A stretch of 64,000 nucleotides of DNA from positions 3,534,001 to 3,598,000 of the forward strand of contig NC_079241.1 in assembly GCF_028009165.1 (NCBI RefSeq), given 5' to 3'. The stretch comes from Akanthomyces muscarius (lineage: Eukaryota > Ascomycota > Sordariomycetes > Hypocreales > Cordycipitaceae). Below, piece after piece: positions 34,301 to 46,424 of the stretch; within the stretch, counting starts at the first letter, position 1, and each line of letters starts with the position of its first letter. Below the pieces are notes generated by a model. The model was not told the origin of the DNA. It saw only the letters and a program-made list of their open reading frames with translations, and did no database searches. The translations under genes and the position numbers were made by a program.

Positions 34301-36761
34301 CTATTTGCTGGAGCTGGCCTCACCAACAGTTGGCCTCTTGTTCGAGTCGGCTTCACCAGCAGTTGCCCCCTCATCTGAGCCGCCGCCTTCATCTCCAGTT
34401 GCATCTTTGACGACAATATCCGGGAAAAAGGCGCCCGGTGGCCAGCGCTTGCTGGAAACAGTAAAGCCAACCTTGGCCGGCGTACGACTCCCTGCGTCGC
34501 CAAATACAAACTTGTCCGAGAGCCATTTGCCGGTTAGAGCCGCGTGAGCAGTGGCATCGGCACCAAACAAAGTTGCGAGCGGCTTACCGCCTGGATCTCC
34601 AAGTCGTCGTCTTGGCATCGCCTTTGGCCTGTAGGCAAAATCACCAGCGACAACTTTGGGCGGCGCGTTACCGTCCAAAGCAGCTCTGCCGCTAGTCTTG
34701 CAAGTAGTGAGGCTGTCGTCCAGTGAGCCTTCCTGAGCGGCGCTGCTAGAGCTGCCAGATGCACTAAGAAGTATGAATGAAGTACATGGCGTTACGGAAG
34801 CTTCCTCTTTTTGAGCGTCAAGGCGCTGAGCTTCGGCGACAGCATCATCTCCGTCGGGTTCTTGTTCGGGATTTTCGACAGCTGTGTCCCAAGAATGACA
34901 GGAACTGGGCGACTGGCTGTGTAGACCGCGAGTTGACGGCGTGGGTGATGCAATGCTTTGAGTAGGTGTTTTCACTGCCGAGGCGCTTGCAGCTAGAGCT
35001 TCTGGCCGATTCAAGCTGGGACTCATACTCGAGTCTTGTGGGCTAGATGTAGCTTGTGAGGTTTCTGTGGTGTCTGTGCCAAGCTTGTCCGCATCGCTTC
35101 TAGAACTATCCGAGTCTGAAGCTGTACCCGATTTCGTGCCCTGGCCAGCTCTTTGAGAATTCCACGTAGGCGCATCTGGCATAACTTGATGCATACTCCT
35201 TTCTTTTTCAGTGCTCCCATGGGAACATTTGCATGCGCATAGATTCTGAATCTTGCTTTCCACCAGACTCTCCATTCTCTCCAGCAGCTTGTCATGGTCC
35301 GATACCACCATCTGCTGTAAAAGTAAACTGAAATGAACGGGGCTGATCAGGTTGCCAAAGTTGTTTGATTCAAACTCCATCTCTTTAAATTCTTTCCAGA
35401 GTCCATTGACCCTCGGCACCATTTCTCGGTAGCGTTCGATGTAAGGTTGTGCATGGAAAGAACCGGCAGGCCCATTCTCCTGAGAAAACACGTCTTTCCA
35501 CTGATTGAGATGCAACGCGACGCTGGGCTTGAAGACACGCACTGCCCAGGTGTGAATATTGTCCACCAACATGTAGAGCTCAATGATGTCCTTGGCAACC
35601 TTCATGTCGCCTTCCCAAATAGCTCGCATTACCTATGTAGCTCTGTTAGCCAGTGGATTGCAGTGCTCGGATCTAGACAACTTACATAGGCATCATGGTG
35701 CGTCTTCGTCTTCGACAAGGTACTATCTTTTTTATAGTATGCGATCCAAACCGTGACTAGTGCACCAACCGCTGTTATGGTGGGAATTGGCGGGATGTGA
35801 GCTTGGTCAACCAATGGCGCATCATACTTGGCCAGCTGTCGCTGCAACTGCAAGGCACATGCTGCTGCGTTATTTGCTCGGCAGTAAACTGCTTCTTCTG
35901 AGGAGACACTGTCCGTGTTCTTACCCCCCTCTTCCAACTCGACGATGAGCCATGGGTAGCATGTTAGCTGAGGTGAGGTCAAGTCCCGCGGCTTCCCGTT
36001 GGAAAGCCCGCGCGTCCCAGGCTGTAATTGAGCATGGAAATGTAAATAATGCAAAGTGCTCCACGTAAAAGGCTCAGCCATACATGGTTGAGACTTTGGG
36101 TTCCAACGACTAGCTGAGAAAGCGACGTTGACAGACGAATTTTCTCTTGTATCATGGATTGGCAAATAGAAAGTGATATCGGGTTTGGGGCAATATGGTA
36201 CCGTGAAGTGTTTTCGTGCCTCGCGGCTGTTAAAGGCTTCCCATGTGAGACCTTTTTCTCTAAAATCAAGTGTGAGCGTAGTTGTGCATTGACTGAAACA
36301 TGATAACATACGCCACAATCGCGTCGTAGTAGAAATGACTTCGGTGTGATCTGTCGACACGGGACGTCAGTCAATGGTCTGTGTTATTGGCGATCAGCGA
36401 GCCCGGACATTCTAGATTTGTCTTCTACAGAGACCGTGCGCAAAGCTAGACGATCAAAGAAACCCTCTTCATAGAAACTTGACCAGCGCGGTTCTGCACA
36501 GCCAGGAGCACTCAGGTCAATTGCTTTTTGCTGGACAATGCGTGTTGTTTGCAGCAGCGGGTGATTGGGCTTTTCGCTCCACGCCATGTAGTTTGCTAAG
36601 GAAGAAGAGGTTTGGAAACCTGGCGCATCAAGCAACGGCCACGAGAAATCAAGAAGGGACTTGCGAACGCTGTCCACATGCGGTGGGAAGTCGCCGTCTT
36701 CAGCAGCTTTCTTGACATATACGAAGCCTTTCTCTGCAAGATCGGGGGCGTTCCACTGCAT
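34301..36761 (-). CDS. Large fungal protein of unknown function, possible degenerate PD-(D/E)XK core
   Basis: Four exons, 36761-36409, 36350-36312, 36259-35686 and 35632-34301; 765 aa. The spliced N-terminal half contains SHFYYDAIVAEKGLTWEAFN, PKPDITFYLPIHD (about 155-170), then CYPWLIVELEEGG, YCRANNAAACALQLQRQLAKY, HIPPIPTITAVGALVTVWIAYY and IWEGDMKVAKDIIELYMLVDNIHTWAVRVFKP. These blocks recur in a large uncharacterised fungal family, as I recall it. The PD...VELEE layout resembles a PD-(D/E)XK nuclease core in which the final Lys is replaced by Glu; this is only a hypothesis. The C-terminal third (about 480-765) is Ser/Thr/Pro-rich and low-complexity, without a recognised domain. A 39-nt micro-exon is required. 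Intron 1 uses a weak GTCCGG donor, but the joins preserve family-like sequence. Confidence 0.75.
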
Positions 36762-37197
36762 CGTCGGAGATGCGATAGTATATGATAAACAAGGCTAACT
36801 TCCCCTCGAGAGTTTGATTGTAGCGACAGCTTGGGAGAATGGAAGAAAGAAAGAAGGAAGGAAGGAAGGAAGAAGAGAGGGCGCAGCTGGTTGGTAAGCT
36901 CAGCGACTGTTCCCCTCACTTGAGGCACACCCCATCCATGTTCATGCCAGCCTTGTGTCCCCCGACCAATCATGCCCTGCTCCTACGCGCTCAGCAGAAC
37001 GACCGCATACCAAGGACAGGATGCTAGACAGAAAAGCACCATGGTAGCGAATTTGGAATGCAAAACTCTCACGCTCTTCAGTTTCGATGGCTCGACTTTT
37101 GCGCATTATGTACCTCGTCTCTGCCATGGGGCGTTGAACGATGAGGCGGCGATTGACCAGGGCACACGGTGAATTTTGTTTTGAGGACTGCGCTGTG
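36762..37197. other. Promoter and CT-rich leader of the 765-aa gene
   Basis: Contains a GGAA/GAAG-rich simple repeat at 36841-36880, which on the transcribed strand is a CT-rich leader tract. No gene seen. Confidence 0.45.
36841..36880. repeat. GGAA/GAAG purine-rich simple repeat
   Basis: About 40 bp made of AAGG/AAGA units, 80 bp upstream of the minus-strand start codon at 36761. Confidence 0.8.
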
Positions 37198-37776
37198 CTA
37201 AGTCGAATATTTGGTCGAGGGGTGTTTGATGATCTTATTCCATAAGCCCTCTCCCGACCTCTTCCCGCAGTATGCTACTTCAAGGTAGAGCCTCTGTTTG
37301 CTTGGTTTGCGCGTCATTACGGTACTTGCCGAGCTACTGGAACCAGAAACACTTGAATTATACATTGTACAAGGGTAATTGCCGTCCAGAGATCTCGCGG
37401 GCCGTGTGCTACTCGCAGGAGTTGGCCTTCCATCTGTAGTTGCGAAGGATGAATATGAATTCCCTGTTTGGCAAGAGCTCCCGGATGTGCTCTTAAGAAT
37501 CGAGTTATAGCCATCAGGCCTTGCATATGGGTTCCGAGGACCCAATTGGCTTGTCGCATAGCTGCGTTTTCAAGTCTCAAGTCCTTCACTAGAGGCAGCA
37601 AGCTGGCGCAGATCCTGGCGATTATTCTGCGCTATTTTGCTGAGCGCACTAAGTGTCGTATTAATGCTCGCCATTTGCGACTGCATCATCGACCGATTTA
37701 GGTCAAACAAGTGCTGCGAAGCGACGGCGTTTGCCGGTCTGTTTATTGAGGGAAAGTCGCCCTTGTACGACGCCAT
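37198..37776 (-). pseudogene. Uncertain gene: 193-codon frame with an in-frame TGA
   Basis: The minus frame from the ATG at 37776 (TCATCATGGCG) encodes MASYKGDFPSINRPANAVAS, then SQMASINTTLSALSKIAQNN and LRQLAASSEGLET, and stops at TGA (37570-37572). The same frame reopens immediately and runs to 37198 with GPRNPYARPDGYNSILKST, a Ser/Thr-rich stretch and a C-terminal EVAYCGKRSGEGLWNKIIKH. The only GT-AG pair spanning the stop (28 nt) is too short for a normal intron and shifts into a different frame. It may be a decayed gene, a 68-aa short protein, or a sequence error. No family is recognised. Confidence 0.3.
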
Positions 37777-38225
37777 GATGATGCTTCTGCAGGAACTTTG
37801 AAAGACATGGATTGAGCAAAATCGCGTAAAGGAATTTGGAGAGGATGGGATTGAGAGAAGGACATGTGGCAGCCCGAGGTTGTTGCTTATGCCCAGTTGC
37901 TTACAACCCTGTGCCTCGCGCTAGTAGATATGCACTGCCTCGTCGCATTTGAAGGGTACATCATCCTGATCTCGGAGCTGTAGAAATAATTGTACTTGGA
38001 CAAGTGCCGAGGACAGAATGCTATCTTCTTTACTTTTGTTTCGATTCTCGTTGCTATATACTTCATTCTTCTAACAATCTTGCACATCCAAGTTTGACTC
38101 ACAGCGGGTCTGCAGCTTGGGCTTCAAAATCCATATCTTATTCAAGTACAAGTGCTATGAAACCAACAAATACTCCAGCTACAGACAAATGCATTTTTTT
38201 CGTGATTCTTTTTTAATTTATTTGT
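37777..38225. other. Intergenic, no feature seen
   Basis: 3' flank of the thiolase and upstream flank of the doubtful frame. AT-rich, with short T runs near 38195-38215. Confidence 0.45.
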
Positions 38226-39572
38226 TTATACAGACTCCACTCGCTGCACAACCATGGCAGTCGCAGCACCGCCGCCGTTGCAGATGGCGGCAACACCGTA
38301 CTCGCCAGGCTTAAGCTGGTGAAGAAGGGTGGTCAGGATGCGAGATCCAGAGCTGCCCAGGGCGTGGCCGAGGGAGATGGCACCGCCGAGCGCATTGACC
38401 TTGGCGCCCTCGAGGCCGAGGATCTTCTGGTTGGCAAGTATGACTCCAGCGAAAGCCTCGTTGAACTCCCAGACAGCGACCTGGTCCTTGGTGATGCCGG
38501 CACGCTCCAGAGCAATGGGAACGGCCTTGGCGGGGGCGACGGGGAAATCAATAGGGGCCATGGCGGCGTCGGCGTAGCTGACAATTTTGGCGAGGACACG
38601 CGAGTCCTTGCCGTACTTCTCAGCAATGGAGCGGTTGCCGAGGACGAGAGCGCTGGCGCCGTCGTTGAGGGTGGAAGAGTTGGCGGCGGTGACAGAGCCA
38701 GTTCCGTCGCGGACAAAGGCAGGCTTCAGGGTGGGGACCTTTTCAAACTTGATGTCGTTGAAGCCCTCGTCGGTATCGATGATGGTCTCGCCCTTGCGGC
38801 CCTTGACAGTCACGGGGGCAATTTCTTCGGCAAAGGCCTTGTCGGCCCAGGCCTTCTGGGCGTTGCGGTAAGACTGGATGGCGTACTCGTCCTGCTGCTC
38901 GCGGGTAATGTTGTGCTTCTTGACGGTGTTCTCGCAGCAGTTGCCCATGTGGAACTGCTGGTAGACATCGGTGAGGCCGTCTTTGATCAGACCGTCCTCC
39001 ATCTTGGCGTGGCCAAAGGCGGGGAGTCCGCTGGCGCGGTTGACGTAGTAAGGAACGCGGGACATGTTCTCCATGCCACCGGCAATCTGGGCCTCGGCAA
39101 GGCCCATCTGGATGTTCTGGGCGGCGAAGACGACAGCCTTGAGGCCGGAGGAGCAGACCTTGTTGATGGTGATGGCTTCGGTGGTCTCGGGCAGACCAGC
39201 AAAGATGGCGGCCTGACGGGCGGGGGCCTGGCCGACGTTGCCGCTCAGGACGTTGCCCATGTAGACATCGGTAATCTTGTCGGCGGGGACCTTGGACTTT
39301 TCCAGAGCAGACTTGATGGCGACGGCGCCGAGCTGGGGGGCGCTGACGTTGAGGAAAGAGCCGTTGAACTGGCAGACGAGTTAGAATGCGCCCCGTGCGG
39401 TGGGCGGAAAGCAGGGACGTACCTTGGCAGTGGGAGTTCTAGCGGCGCTCAGAATATAGGCATCCTGAATCTCCTTGCGGAGGACTGATCCCGTGGAGAA
39501 CGAGCGGGCGCCAGCAGAGAGGTGCTGGGCCAGCATGTTCAGTCTGGCGGTTCTAAGCGGCGCGGCAGGCAT
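38226..39572 (-). CDS. Acetyl-CoA C-acetyltransferase, mitochondrial form
   Basis: Two exons, 39572-39423 and 39368-38226; 430 aa. The enzyme condenses or cleaves two acetyl-CoA / acetoacetyl-CoA. The N-terminus [20 protein letters not shown] with [12 protein letters not shown] is a typical mitochondrial presequence. Thiolase motifs are complete: nucleophilic Cys in [11 protein letters not shown] (about 122), GGMENMS, NEAFA, the catalytic His in [11 protein letters not shown], and the second Cys in [11 protein letters not shown]. The intron joins ARTPTAK to FNGSF at the usual start of the thiolase fold. Filamentous fungi commonly have a cytosolic Erg10 and a mitochondrial copy; the presequence favours the latter. 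The gene is divergent from RAD6. Confidence 0.94.
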
Positions 39573-40434
39573 TGTGACGGATGTATGCGACGCGACGGGT
39601 TATGGGGAAATCACAAAAGCTGGAGTGTTTAAAAAAAGGAGGACTGGGCAAAGAGGAGAGGAGAGGTGGGAGGGGTGTGGCGGCGCGCAATGCAGAATAT
39701 ATCGAACAACGTCAAAGGCCCGGAAGCAGGTGTTCGGTAAGAAGGGCGGCGCGGGTCGGTGCATGTCGGGCGACGTCGGCTTAGAGATGGGGCAAGCAAG
39801 CCAGTGTTTGGAGTTCCCCGGCTTTACTGGCAGTTTGGCGGCAGGCGGGCAAGCGGGACGCCTCCAGTGGCAGTGGCCTGTCTTTTCATGCTGCAGGCTT
39901 ACTCTAGCAGCTTTGGCGGGTGGGGATTTGTCTGGTCTGTGGTGGCGGGCGGCTCGCCTCTGGCCTGCGATTGTGCTGCATTTCGTAACACCTACGATTG
40001 GACAAGATGGGCATTATGTATATCATGCATACAGCCATGCCAAACCATCATAAAAATATGGACAATTTCTACTCAGCTCAGACATTGTAATTTCACGTGG
40101 TACACGACTCGAGCTGCGGTGCAAACACGATTTCACGTGACGGCAGTACGGCGAGAGAACCCCAAGCATACGCCCTCCTCATTGGCCAGGCCCACCATCA
40201 GGGTGGCTCCAGATGCTGCCATAATCCAGAGGGCGACAAGCGGCGACTCTCGTGCCCAAAGGCGTTTGCCATCGCCTCATGCCCCAAGCAGCATCACCAT
40301 CTCTCTTCAAATCTTTCTACCCAGGCCCCTACTTGGACCTTACTGCAGCTTCTCCCCATCGAGGCTGACATATCGTTCAATACCGCACACCCCTCGCGGC
40401 GTACTTGCTGCCCGCCCCTCCACGCACCGTCACA
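39573..40434. promoter_or_regulatory. Divergent promoter, thiolase / RAD6
   Basis: 862 bp between divergent genes. Frames across it are continuations of neighbouring mirror frames. No clear element is identified apart from a CT-rich leader before RAD6. Confidence 0.45.
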
Positions 40435-41061
40435 ATGTCGACGGCCGCCAGACGCCGCTTAATGCGGGACTTCAAGGTGCGCGACTCCCAACTTGGCGCC
40501 TATCTGGCATCTTCTCACAGTGTTACAGCGCATGCAAACCGACCCGCCTGCTGGCGTCTCTGCTTCTCCGATACCCGACAATGTCATGACGTGGTTTGTA
40601 TACCTGGCTCATGTAGAAGCGACGCCGGACATACCCTTGCTAACGCATATGGCGATTCGCAGGAACGCCGTGATCATCGGACCCGCAGATACACCGTTCG
40701 AGGATGGCACATTCCGTCTTGTGATGCAGTTTGAGGAACAGTATCCCAACAAGCCGCCGCAAGTCAAGTTTATCAGCCAAATGTTCCACCCCAACGTATA
40801 CGCAACGGGCGAGCTGTGCCTGGATATCCTACAAAACAGGTGGAGTCCCACGTACGATGTTGCCGCAGTGCTGACGAGCATCCAAAGGTAAGAGAAGGAC
40901 GGAAAGCATCCAGAATCGTGTCCTAACGCAGTCATAGTCTTCTTAATGATCCCAACACGGGCTCGCCAGCCAATGTCGAAGCATCGAACCTCTACAAGGA
41001 CAACCGCAAAGAATACACAAAACGAGTCAGGGAAACGGTCGAGAAGAGCTGGGAGGACTAA
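40435..41061 (+). CDS. ubc2: Ubiquitin-conjugating enzyme E2, RAD6/UBC2
   Basis: Four exons, 40435-40476, 40529-40593, 40663-40887 and 40938-41061; 151 aa, the usual length in filamentous ascomycetes. Rad6 ubiquitylates histone H2B with Bre1, PCNA with Rad18 in DNA damage tolerance, and N-degron substrates with Ubr1. The protein starts [20 protein letters not shown], has the HPN motif (about 78-80) and the active-site Cys at position 88 in [20 protein letters not shown], and ends [11 protein letters not shown] without the acidic tail of yeast Rad6. All introns are GT-AG with clear branch sites (CTAAC). A small difference is [10 protein letters not shown], where Glu is the residue I remember in relatives. 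Confidence 0.97.
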
Positions 41062-42429
41062 TAGCGCAAGGGAACACACTGCCGAGCAGACTCGCTCATT
41101 TTGCTAGTCCGATGTCGGCCATCTACAGCATATGGCCTGTGTTTGGAAGCGGTGCGTGGCAGCTTCACGCACGGTCGCCTGCTGCTGCACATTGCTCCTC
41201 GCAGGACCGAGGCGTTTTTATCTGGGCGTTTGGGCGTATGTGGACGTGGTTATACCATGGGTTATTATGCACTATTAAGCAAGTTCAGTCGTGCATTTGG
41301 ATGTAGGACGAGCTCATCATAAATAGAAAAAAATTCATGAGTCGTTTTGAATCAACATGGGTGCCAGTTTTGATCAGATCGAATGGATAGATCAGGGGCT
41401 TAAAATGGTCGTGGATTTGACAAATGTTCACGAGCTCATGCACTGTTTGTGGATTTGCATCGATAAGTAGAATTGGCGAAAATGACGCCAAGATATATTC
41501 AAAGGAGCTGTGTATTTTTTAGTGAGCGAGTCGCAGGCACTCGTGTACTTGTCGTGCATGTGAGAGGGAGCTGTCTGATGCAACGCCAATGAGGGGCATT
41601 CTTATCAGAGGTATCAGGTACAAGACACTGTCAATAGCGTCTTTGCGGCCAAACGATGCGATGCCATTCCAGAGGCACAAGGTACCAAATAAATACAGGA
41701 GCAAATATTATGAATAGTGATCCGTTGTTGAATGTATATTTCCATTGCTGTTTTGACACTTTTTATTGATTTCACATTGTTTGCTTGGACCCGTCGATAG
41801 CATTGACAAGACCAGATTAGCTGCCAAGATGGCGCAAATCGCAGCCCACGCGCCCTGAAGTGGCTAGCTTCAGCGCCTGGAACTCTGCGTGCTTTGCTGA
41901 AGCCGCCGCCCATACCTGCTCGTGGTGGACGTGGCTGAAACGTGAGGCCTAGACGACACTCTTGTGCTGCTGTCAGGCATTGTCATCTTTCCCACAACTT
42001 GAACCTGTAATAACACGCTCCGGTATACCGCGCGTCGCAAGCAGCACCGAACAGGCTCCTTTGATTCAAATTTGCGCATTCACGTAATAATTTGCTTCCC
42101 CTTACAGCGCGAGCCCGCATCGTTGCGTCTTGACCGCCTATTGCGAGTCTATTTACCTGCCCGCTGTCGTCCCGCCGCGCCGCACCGAAGCGTGGCTGAA
42201 AGTACCCAAACAAGGTACCCGGTACCGTCGCCAGCTCAGGTACCTAGGTAGCTTGCCCGCATTGTTGGGGGGCTCTGTACCCGCTTCTTCGTCCACCACA
42301 AGCCGCTCCTCGCCCACGCGTGGCACAGCCTACGGAAACAATCCCCCTTTCGACCTCACCTGTCTTTTTTTGTTTCTCTAAATTGTTTCGCACACCTCAC
42401 GGCCACGACTTGGCCCGGCTGCTATCATC
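41062..42429. other. Intergenic: RAD6 3' end and kinesin promoter
   Basis: About 1.4 kb without a convincing gene. Clustered GGTACC/ACCTAGGTA words lie at about 42213-42246, followed by a CT-rich leader. Confidence 0.5.
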
Positions 42430-45353
42430 ATGTCCGCGGCAAACAGCATCAAGGTCGTCGCGCGCTTCCGTCCCCAGAACCGAATCGAACTCGATTCTGG
42501 GGGCAAGCCCATTGTCACCTTCCAGGGCGATGACACTTGCTCGCTTGACGTAGGTAGCACTGTCGAGACTTTCGCCTATTTGTCTCTGCTCGCACCATTT
42601 CGACCAAGGAAACTAACGCGACCATCATTTCTAGTCCAAGGAGGCGCAGGGCTCCTTCACGTTTGACCGAGTCTTCGACATGGACTGCCAGCAACAAGAC
42701 ATTTTCGACTTTTCGATCCGCCCCACGGTCGACGATATTCTCAACGGTTACAACGGCACTGTCTTCGCCTATGGCCAGACCGGTGCCGGTAAATCATACA
42801 CCATGATGGGCACCAGCATCGATGACGAGTCTGGTCGCGGTGTCATTCCCCGCATCGTCGAGCAAATATTCGCCAGCATCATGTCCAGCCCCAGCACAAT
42901 TGAGTACACAGTCCGTGTAAGCTACATGGAAATCTACATGGAGCGAATTCGAGATCTTTTGGCCCCCCAAAACGATAACCTCCCAGTCCACGAGGAGAAG
43001 AATCGCGGCGTCTACGTCAAGGGTCTGTTGGAAATCTACGTGTCAAGTGTCCAGGAAGTGTACGAGGTCATGAGACGCGGTGGAAACGCCCGTGCCGTCG
43101 CCGCCACGAACATGAACCAAGAGTCCTCACGATCGCATTCCATTTTTGTCATCACCATCACGCAAAAGAATGTCGAGACCGGGTCGGCGAAGAGCGGTCA
43201 GCTGTTCTTGGTCGATTTGGCGGGTAGCGAAAAGGTGGGGAAGACTGGCGCCAGCGGCCAGACACTCGAGGAAGCCAAAAAGATCAACAAGAGTCTGAGT
43301 GCTCTCGGCATGGTTATTAATGCCCTCACCGATGGAAAATCTTCTCACATTCCCTACCGTGACTCAAAACTGACCCGAATCTTGCAAGAATCTCTTGGCG
43401 GTAACAGTCGCACCACGCTCATCGTCAACTGTTCCCCCAGCAGCTACAACGATGCCGAGACGCTAGGTACCCTGCGATTTGGTACTAGAGCGAAGAGCAT
43501 CAAGAACAAGGCCAAGGTCAATGCCGAGCTGAGCCCGGCGGAGCTCAAGGCGCTCCTAAAAAAGGCGCAGGGCCAGGTCACCAACTTTGAGTCGTACATT
43601 TCCAACCTCGAGAGTGAAATCCAGCAATGGCGTTCTGGAGAGGCGGTACCCAAGGACAGATGGGCCCTCCCGAGCTCCGACCCGGTCGCGAAGAAGCCCG
43701 CCGAGACGAAACAGCCGCAACGCCCCTCGACACCCTCACGCCTGTCTGCAGAGACCCGATCCGAGACGCCAATTCCTTCGGAGCGCGCCAGCACTCCCGT
43801 CATTGCTCTGGAGAAGGACGAGCGCGAAGAATTCCTCCGCCGCGAGAACGAGCTCCAAGATCAGCTGGCTGAAAGAGAGTCTCAGGCTACCACTGCTGAG
43901 AAGCTATTGCGTGAGACTAAGGAGGAGATGGCTTTCCTCAAAGAGCACGACAGCAAAACTGGCAAGGAGAATGAGCGTCTTACTACCGAAGTCAACGAGT
44001 TCAAGATGCAGCTCGAGCGTCTGAACTTTGAGAGCAAGGAGGCCCAGATCACCATGGATGCGCTCAAGGAGGCCAATTCGGAACTCACCACTGAGCTTGA
44101 CGAGGTCAAGCAGCAGCTTCTCGACGTTAAAATGAGCGCCAAGGAGAACGGCGTCGCCTTTGATGAGAAGGAGAAGAGGAAGGCCGAAAAGATGGCCAAG
44201 ATGATGGCCGGCTTTGATCTCGGCGGCGATGTCTTCAGCGAAAACGAAAAGCAAATTGCGCAAGCCATCAAGCACATTGAAACTCTGCATGAGCACAGCA
44301 AGATTGGCGACAACATTGCTCCCGAGGAGTTCGAGGCGCTTAGGACCAAGATGGTTGAGACGCAAGGCATCGTACGACAGGCTGAGCTATCCATGTACAG
44401 CGTCCCGGCCAGCGATATGGACTCGCGCCGCCGTCACGAGCTTGAAGTTCGCCTAGAAGGTCTTCAGCAGGAGTATGAGGACGTGCTAACCAAGAACTTG
44501 AGCGAGGCCGACGTTGAGGAGGTCAAGGCTCGCCTTGAGAGTGCTTTTGCCGGCCGACAAAATGCCGAGATTCAGCTGGTGGAGGATCTCAAGACTGAGG
44601 CCGCACAAAAAGCCACGGAAAACTCGCGGATGAAGACGCTGATTGAGGAACTCCAGCACCGCGTCAAGTCGGGCGGTGCTGCGCCTACGGCCAATGGCAA
44701 GACGGTCCAGCAGCAGATTGCCGAGTTTGACAACATGAAGAAGAGCCTAATGAGAGATTTGCAGAACCGCTGCGAGCGTGTAGTGGAGCTGGAAATTTCT
44801 CTGGATGAGACTCGCGAGCAGTACAACAATGTTTTACGATCATCAAACAACCGTGCCCAGCAGAAGAAGATGGCCTTCTTGGAGCGTAATCTGGAGCAGC
44901 TGACACAAGTTCAGCGCCAGCTTGTCGAACAGAATTCGGCATTGAAGAAGGAGGTTGCAATTGCGGAGCGCAAGCTGATTGCTCGCAACGAGCGCATCCA
45001 GAGCCTCGAGAGCCTGCTACAAGACAGCCAAGAAAAGATGGCCGCCGCCAACCACAAGTATGCATACCCCACGTCTACGACTCGCTATCAGATTACTAAC
45101 ATCATTACCTTTCAGGTTCGAAGTACAACTCAACTCGGTCAAGGAGCGTCTCGAGGCAGCCAAGGCCGGCAGCACCCGTGGACTCAACTCGGGCGGTGGC
45201 GGCTTCAGCTTCTCTAACGCTGGTAGCCGCATTGCCAAGCCCCTTCGCGGCGGCGGTGGCGATGGCCCTGTCGTGCCCACGATTCAAAACATTCAGCAGG
45301 CGGATGGCGCTGTCAGCAACAAGCGCGGGAGCTGGTTCTTCAACAAGTCATAA
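42430..45353 (+). CDS. Conventional kinesin (kinesin-1) heavy chain
   Basis: Three exons, 42430-42549, 42635-45057 and 45116-45353; 926 aa, close to the Neurospora NKin length. It is a plus-end microtubule motor for vesicles and organelles in hyphae. The motor domain (about 6-330) has the P-loop GQTGAGKS (87-94), NQESSRSHSIF (switch I), VDLAGSEK (switch II) and HIPYRDSKLTRIL. A neck and long coiled coil follow (about 330-850), interrupted by a Pro/Ser-rich hinge near 375-415. The tail contains the IAK autoinhibition motif in AGSRIAKPLRG (about 887-889) and a Gly-rich end. The introns join CSLD to SKEAQ and NHK to FEVQL; without the second one the tail would be lost. Fungal kinesin-1 is thought to work without light chains. 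Confidence 0.96.
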
Positions 45354-46424
45354 ACGGCCATGACCGCGACTACAAGCCCGCCCCTTCAAACAAAAGAGAT
45401 GACGACGACTACGACGAATGCAATAATGAAACGGGGCTCTTTTTCCTATTTTCCGATTACAAGGCGTCACGATGAGAAAAAGAAATGATTCTTTTCTTTT
45501 TGGTTTTTAATAATTGGTTTGACAACAGTTGTCTGGCCACAGGTTCTCCTCTGGCATCTCTCCCTCCTCCCGCAACGTCCTATTTCTACAGGCCCACCCG
45601 AGCACAAAAACAGGGGCCGACGTTGTCAAACGACCAAGAGCCTTTTCATGTTATAGATGATGGTAGAATATATCATACCCGAGGGCTGAATGCCTCATGT
45701 CGGCGTGGAGATATCGATTTTGTAGCAGCTTATTATAACATTCTGACCTTTTTATATACCTTTTTCTTTTTTTACTCGACGTTGTTGTCTCTTGCCTGCC
45801 TTGGCTGAATAACTGTGGGTGGCTCAGTCTGTGTTTTTTATTCTTTGTGCAATGGGAAAGTGATGGCCGGGGAACTCATGTGAACAAGGGGAAAATGACG
45901 CATCGAGAATATGCAGGAGGGGAATGAAAATTAAAGTCCCAAAATACTCAATTCCCGTACGCAGGCAAAGAGTGATTCATCAAGCACTAGCTAATCCAGA
46001 TTCAAAGGCGAAGAGTGTTGCCATTCGCACACATTGAGTGCCAATTTCACTAGCGATGATTTGCACATAGACAAGGTCTTCTTAATTCCACCAAGAATGA
46101 CCCTCCTATTCTGACTGCTTCATAGATAATAATGGCGATGATAGCAATTTACATTATTTCGAGATTATGTGTGAAATACAAAAGAAGAGCTGAAAAGACA
46201 TGTCTTGTAGCATTAGAATATCACAAGGATGGAAAGAAGTCATGGCGCGAGGCTATGAGTACTTTGATTTATGTGTAGTGCTCTAATAGTAGAATCGAAT
46301 ACGAAGCTGTGCGGGCGGCAATATGCAAAAACAGATGTGTAGAGATGGAATGCTGCTGCCATCAAGTTGCTTCGAACCTGCCGCATCTCACCTCTAATCC
46401 ACGGATGCAACATGTCATTATGGC
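45354..46424. other. Convergent 3' intergenic region
   Basis: 3' ends of kinesin and the membrane-protein gene, including the kinesin 3' UTR. No gene seen. Confidence 0.45.

Noticed and set aside
38319..39488. 389-codon plus-strand frame opposite the thiolase
   Set aside because: Antisense shadow of a strongly codon-biased gene; low-complexity Gly/Val/Leu/Asp composition.
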